A DNA stretch of 64,000 bases from Lathyrus oleraceus (taxonomy: Eukaryota; Streptophyta; Magnoliopsida; Fabales; Fabaceae), in assembly GCF_024323335.1 (NCBI RefSeq), contig NC_066584.1:273087618-273151617 (forward strand). Direction: 5' to 3'. This document shows, piece by piece, positions 59,003 to 64,000 of the stretch. A program made the translations under genes and the position numbers. The notes under the pieces were generated by a model, which had not been told where the DNA came from, ran no database searches, and was given only the letters and a program-made list of their open reading frames with translations. The stretch's first letter is position 1. Each line of letters starts with the position of its first letter.

Positions 59003-59845
59003 ATGGCTAACACAAATGAAAGAGATAGCTACAACGCAAAATCTCCAGTTTTTTATGGAGAAAAAATTGACTACTGGTAGGATAAAATTGAAAGTTTCTT
59101 CCTAGGCTACAACGTTGATCTCTGGGATATGGTTACAAATGGTTATGAACTACCCATTTCTGCAATTGGTATTTCTATTCCAAGAAGCAGAATGAGTGAC
59201 GATCAGAAGCATGATTTTAAGAATAACCACAAAGTAAGAACCATTCTGTTAAACACTATTTCCTAAAACGAGTACGATAAGATAACCAATAGGGAAACAA
59301 CCAAAGAAGTTTTTGACTCCTTTAAAATGACGCGCGAAGGCAACAATTAATTTAAAGAGAATAAGGCTCTAGCCTTAATTTAGAAGTATGGAGCCTTCAG
59401 AATGGAAGATGATGAAGTTATTGAAGTGATGTTCTCAAGGTTCCAAATCTTGGTTGTAGGACTCAAGGTTATGGACAAAGGATATACTATGGTAGATCAT
59501 GTCGAGAAGATAATCATAAGTCTTCCAAAGAAGTGGAGACCTATGGTTACTGCTCTGAAGTTATCCAAGGATTTGAACAACATAAGTCTCGAAGAACTTA
59601 TCAGCTCTCTCAGAAGTTATGAAATAGAGTTAGAAGAAGATGAACCTCGGAAGAAAAGCAAATATGTTGCTCTAAAGTATATATCATAAAGAAGAAAGCC
59701 AGAAAGGAGAAAAGCCTTTCAAGCTGAAAAGGAAGAAGTTGATAACTCTAAGAATGAAGATTTTGATGATGAAGAAGAATTATCTATCCTTTCCATAAGA
59801 ATCAAACAACTCTATAGAAAAAGACAAAACAAATTCAGAAGGCCT
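59003..59845 (+). pseudogene. Copia gag with five stops, second copia element
   Basis: The ATG at 59003 lies 70 bp after the primer site. In one frame it carries FYGEKIDYW near residue 22, then LWDMVTNGYELP, then the gag core with LPKKWRPMVTALKLSKDLN and LISSLRSYEIELEEDEPRKK. Five in-frame stops are spread along it; the longest open part is 59402-59689. The frame runs into the LTR at 59846, so the zinc knuckle and pol are missing. Residue pattern and length fit the UBN2-type copia gag. Confidence 0.85.
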
Positions 59846-62800
59846 TGTAAGACCCCAATTTTGGACCTAAGATCCCTCATGACATCATAACATTGCATTT
59901 GCAAAGCCTCAAAGATCATGAGCATCTGGGTTCCCTTTGCCTTTAGGTGGGACCTCTTGTGAGTGGTTTGAGATCACCAAGCATGCTTGAATTGTATATC
60001 ATTGCTTTTCTCATTTTATTTACCAATCAAAAACACAAAAGTATGTCACTAACATTTCTTGTTTGTAGCTTGAGCAATCACAAGGTCTAAGAGCTCCTAG
60101 AAGATCCTTTGTGCAATGATAAGGTCAAGAGGAGATGAAAGAAAGCATGGAAATGGTTACCAAAGCTCTAATCTATCAAATATGCCTCCCTAGTATCAAA
60201 TTCATCGTTTTGATCAAAGCAAGTCAAGAGGTTTGAGGTTCGTCTCCCAAGGAACCCCTAATTCATCTGATCATCAACAATGCCTTGCTCATAAAGCAAC
60301 CTCAGCCCATGGTCAAATACCATCAAGGGATGTTCTTTAATTCATCATTCCATGCATATTTGAACTTATTTGAGTGCCCTCAATCATCAATTCATCAAGA
60401 TTTGAGGCATGGACTTGAGAAGTTGATCAGTCAATTCATCTGACTATTTTGAAATGCAATGAGACCTAACTTTTGATGTGTTGGTAAAATGGAGATGATC
60501 CTAAGAGAAAAAATGTTCTTAAGGACAATATGAACAACTTTAATTCTCATAAAAAATTGATTTGAGGCTTGGAAGATCATCATCCATTCCAAGACATTAT
60601 AGGTCATTTTGATTGAAACCCTAATTTTGGGTCAACTTCCCAAGAACATAACTCATTCATTTTTTATGATTTTGAAGTGGAACTAAATGCATTGGAAATA
60701 TTATTGTGTCTATTTAAAATGTTATGTTGAGAAAAATTTCAAAGTCTCAAAATAAATACATGTGATAATGCAAAACATTATAGGTCACTTTGGGCCAAAT
60801 GCATTGAAATGTAAAAAAGTCCAACTTCAAGTGTCCGTAACTTCTTCATTAAAAATCCAAATGCGGCAAATTTTAAGTCCAAATTGATTGTCTTGAAACG
60901 ATATACAACTTTGATGTTGGAGGTTTTATCATTTGGGGCTTGCATCATTTAGGAAGAAGGGCTTGAACATTGGCCAAATTTGGAAACTTCACTTTTGCAT
61001 GTTTTGCACCCTATACTTTAAACCCAAAATTCACTAATTTTCAACGCCCAATTGAAATTTTGTTCAACATATCATTTGTTCCTTATGCAATAAGCTTTCT
61101 AACCATTACTCATGAGGTGGCATTTGGAGTTTGGAAGCACCATTTTCGAAGACATGAGGATTGAATGCATTTTGTGAAATTTCATTCAAATTGCCATGCA
61201 TGAGCTGTTTATACTTAATGTACACTTCTAGTTGCAATTCACATGAACTCAGCAGCTTGTTTCAATCTTCATTGGGCCTTCCACATGATCACACAAGTCC
61301 ATGCAAGGAGAAATCCATTTGCCATGCACATGAGTAAACTCATGCACTCAGCCATTTCCATCTATAAATACATGTGCTATGCTTCATAATTCTCCAACCT
61401 AAAGGCGCCTGAAATGCTTCAAAAGTGAATCCCTAACCATACCAAAGGAACTAAGTTCATCTTTCTTCAAAAATTCAGATCTGAAATTCAATTGCATTTG
61501 GTTGAATTTTCAGATCTAAAGTTCCTGAACCTCCATCATTTGATCCATTGAAGTCCTGTTTTGCAAAAGGAACCAAGGAAAGAGACTCAAAGCTTCATAA
61601 TCCAAAGGTTTTGATCAACTGTTTTTTGCTTCGAATCTCTTTATGCTTGGATCCATTGGCCTTGATATTGTGTTGTCTGAAGTCCTCTCTATAGAGGCAT
61701 CATTGTTATATGCTTAATTTTTGAAATCGAGCAAGTTCATGATGAACACCACTAAACTTCCATCTCTGATTTCTCTCTTAATAGGAATCTAGAGTGGAAG
61801 TGAGTGTCACAGGAGTGATGTACATCACTTCACCTTTCGAACGGTGCCTGGATCGTCCATTTTTATGAACATTTGAATCTCTGCATTTTTTGAACTTCGC
61901 CGGAGCTCATCGGAGAAGACGGTGGCGCTGGCCACTGTCTCATTGCCAGATTGCATCTGGACCGTTTGATCACTTTCCCAGATTGAATCATGGCCTTTGT
62001 TTGTTATGACTTTTTTAAATGCATTGTGTGACACGTTTGACTAAGACATTTGGTAGGCGCGCGCTTGAGATCCATCTGATCTGCCAGGTCAATTAATGAA
62101 CTGGATCCAACGCCTCTCCTTTTTTCTGATTTTTTTAATTTCCATTTTATTTCAAAAATTCATAACTCTCTCATTTTAATTCCAAAAAATATGGGACCAA
62201 TTGCGTTATTTCTCTTTTTAATTCTAGTTTCTAAAAATGATTTTTAATATTTTTTATTTTATCATTTGATATTTTTTGTGAATTTTCTCTTTTCTGGTTA
62301 TTTTTAATTCATTTTAAATAGTTTTTGATATCCAAAAAATACAAAAATATTTTCTCAACCTCTTTGAATGATGATAGATCTATGAAAAATATTCTCATCA
62401 ATTTATTAATTGATTTGATATTTATTTGAGATTTTAGTTCAATTAGGTTATTTTTCTTCATTTTTAATTGATTAAAAATAGTTTCTGACTTTTAAAAATG
62501 CTGAAATTTTTTGTCAAACTTTGTTTGACCTTGTTGAACTTGGGATAATTCACTTGGACTTTTCAAAGTTGGTTTGAAGTGATTTTGAAGTTTGACCTTT
62601 CTTTAATATTTTAATTCAAGTTTATTTTCAAATATTAAAAATGGCAAAAATATTTTGTTTCTTTCTTGACTTCCAATCTTCATCTCACTTCTGTTTTTTG
62701 TGGTTTGACCTTGATCTTCCCTATCTTTGGTCAACATTAATAGATTGGTACATTCCATTTCATCTAATACACTTTATTTCCTTCATTTCCATTATCCATC

Positions 62801-64000
62801 TTCTTCATCTTCTTCTTCTTCTTTTCTTTTTTGATCAATGAGTTAAAGGTTGATAAGTTAGCATTGATTAGGGAGGTTTAATCTTCCTTGATTCAAATCT
62901 AATTCATCTTGATCAAATGATCAAGTGAATGGCTTTGCATTAAGGATAGATTGTTTCTTAAATCATGCAAAGGACTTAAACCAATACAAGATCATTTCTC
63001 ATCTTCTCTTTTGGCATGGCAAGTTGTTGGAACTTGGTTCACTAATCAAGACTTCTAACTTGTGTTGTTGCCTACATTATTATTGACCGGCCTCAGATAG
63101 TTGTGACTTCTACATAAGTCCAATTACGATTGCTTAACATAGCGCTAAATTTGCCTTATGGCACACTAACTACTAACACTAACTATTAACAATTAACATT
63201 TACTTTTTGCTCTTTACTTTTGTGCAATTTACTATTATTGTACATATTATTCATTTGCTTTTTCCTTTCCTCACTTGAGCACATGTTTATGTTAATACAA
63301 TTTGCCTTTTGCTCACTTGAGCACATATTTGTGTATATATCATTGTGCTTGTGTTTTGTTTTGATTGTTGTGGACCAAATGCAAAGAAATGGAAAAATGG
63401 ACTTAGACTTTAGGACTTTCCCTATGCAAATTTGGAGTCAAAGAGCAACTAGGCATTGGGCCTTTAGAGTGCTATAAAAGTCAAAGAGCAACTAGGCATT
63501 GAGCCTTTAGAATGCTATAAATGTTGAAGAGGACTTTGAAAGGACCATTCTCTAAAACTCCTTTTTGTTCATTCTTGATTGTTTGATGGAACTTTTTAAG
63601 TGTGGAACCATTGCCATGAGCTTCTAAGAGAGAGAGATCTAAGATCCATTGAAGAACTTTCCAAGAGCTAAACTGATTATTGATTGCTTGTGCTTACTAT
63701 TATTTTGCTTGCATATTCCAAAGGATGGGAACTACTTGGATCATCAATATGATCTCAAGAGAGGAACTCCATTTGTGGTCTTATTCTATTATCCCTTATC
63801 TCTTGTATGATTATGACTTTAGCCATTCTTCTTCTTCCCTCCACTCTAACCCAAGCCAAAAGCTTTTGTGTAAACATTTAACACTTGTTTTCAACATTAG
63901 AAACCTAAGCCCTATGCTTTTGGTTTTCAAACTTTCTTTTCATAACACTTATTTTGAATTGAATCTTTAAGTCAACTTTGACCATATTTTGTAAATACTT
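59846..64000 (+). mobile_element. Third long Tat/Ogre-type LTR, runs off the window
   Basis: It starts TGTAAGACCCC, inserted in the copia gag, and aligns in order with solo LTR 2 over its 4,155 bp. The TATA box is at 61363-61370. The end, with the TACGTAGG and TGGCGACTCT blocks, should lie about 0.8 kb beyond the window. Whether this is a solo LTR or the start of a complete element cannot be told here. Small open frames inside (for example 60970-61164 and 62641-62841) have no recognisable domain. Confidence 0.88.
61363..61370 (+). promoter_or_regulatory. TATA box of the third long LTR
   Basis: TATAAATACATG, 1.5 kb into the LTR, matching the position and context in solo LTR 2. Confidence 0.6.

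Larger units (their letters stand above)
57865..59845 (+). mobile_element. Second Ty1-copia element: 5' LTR, primer site, gag; truncated
   Basis: The LTR is 57865-58918 (starts TGTTAGAATA, ends ACCTTCA; 1,054 bp). The TATA box TATATAAA is at 58401-58408. The primer site TGGTATTAGAGC is at 58921-58932, one base off the common initiator-Met site. Gag follows, and a long Tat-type LTR interrupts it at 59846. The LTR start and SIRE/Maximus-like gag place it with legume Sirevirus-type copia elements. Confidence 0.82.

Noticed and set aside
62641..62841. Hydrophobic 66-codon open frame
   Set aside because: Lies within an LTR, is low-complexity Phe/Leu/His-rich, and has no recognisable domain.

Overview
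The window is plant nuclear repeat DNA, most likely from a large-genome legume (tribe Fabeae: pea, vetch, lentil and relatives). It contains no convincing host gene. Almost everything is LTR retrotransposon. The main lineage is Tat/Ogre Ty3-gypsy, shown by an extra ORF upstream of gag, a tRNA-Arg primer site, a predicted intron between protease and RT, two RNase H modules, minisatellite-rich 3' tails and LTRs of 2-5 kb. An Athila/Cyclops-like element and several Ty1-copia remnants are also present. The species call is an inference from element content.

Layout. 1-3068: 3' tail and truncated LTR of an Ogre-like element (B). 3069-24687: Ogre-type element A1, an internally deleted derivative inserted in the B LTR and truncated at its 3' end. 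9253-23948: element A2, a complete Ogre-type insertion (14,696 bp) in the 3' minisatellite of A1, with target duplication TCTAG and LTRs about 1% different. 24688-27229: minus-strand copia remnant (gag, primer site, LTR) with a very long compound microsatellite. 27230-31347: diverged, truncated Tat-type LTR. 31348-32130: minus-strand fragment resembling MAIN-like/plant-mobile-domain proteins, followed by degenerate repeats. 32777-49214: minus-strand Athila-type element with LTRs, tRNA-Asp primer site, gag, pro, RT, INT and an env-position ORF, flanked by ACTAG. A 5,029-bp solo LTR (36233-41261, duplication ACAGG) splits the env-position ORF. 50465-55435: second solo LTR (4,971 bp, duplication GTATC). 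56084-59845: Athila-like LTR remnant, a copia LTR and gag start, and a second copia element inserted in that gag. 59846-64000: a third long LTR of the solo-LTR family, running off the window.

How it works together. Each element carries LTR promoters, a tRNA primer site, gag-pol enzymes and a polypurine tract for copy-and-paste transposition. Every coding unit seen is broken by stops, frameshifts, deletions or later insertions. A2 is nevertheless recent, so it was probably mobilised by proteins supplied by another copy.

The most unusual pattern is architectural. LTRs of five unrelated groups each carry a family-specific cluster of short inverted repeats roughly 50-280 bp upstream of the TATA box. 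In addition, all Ogre/Tat LTRs carry, near their 3' end, a copy of the first ten bases of their own primer-binding site.
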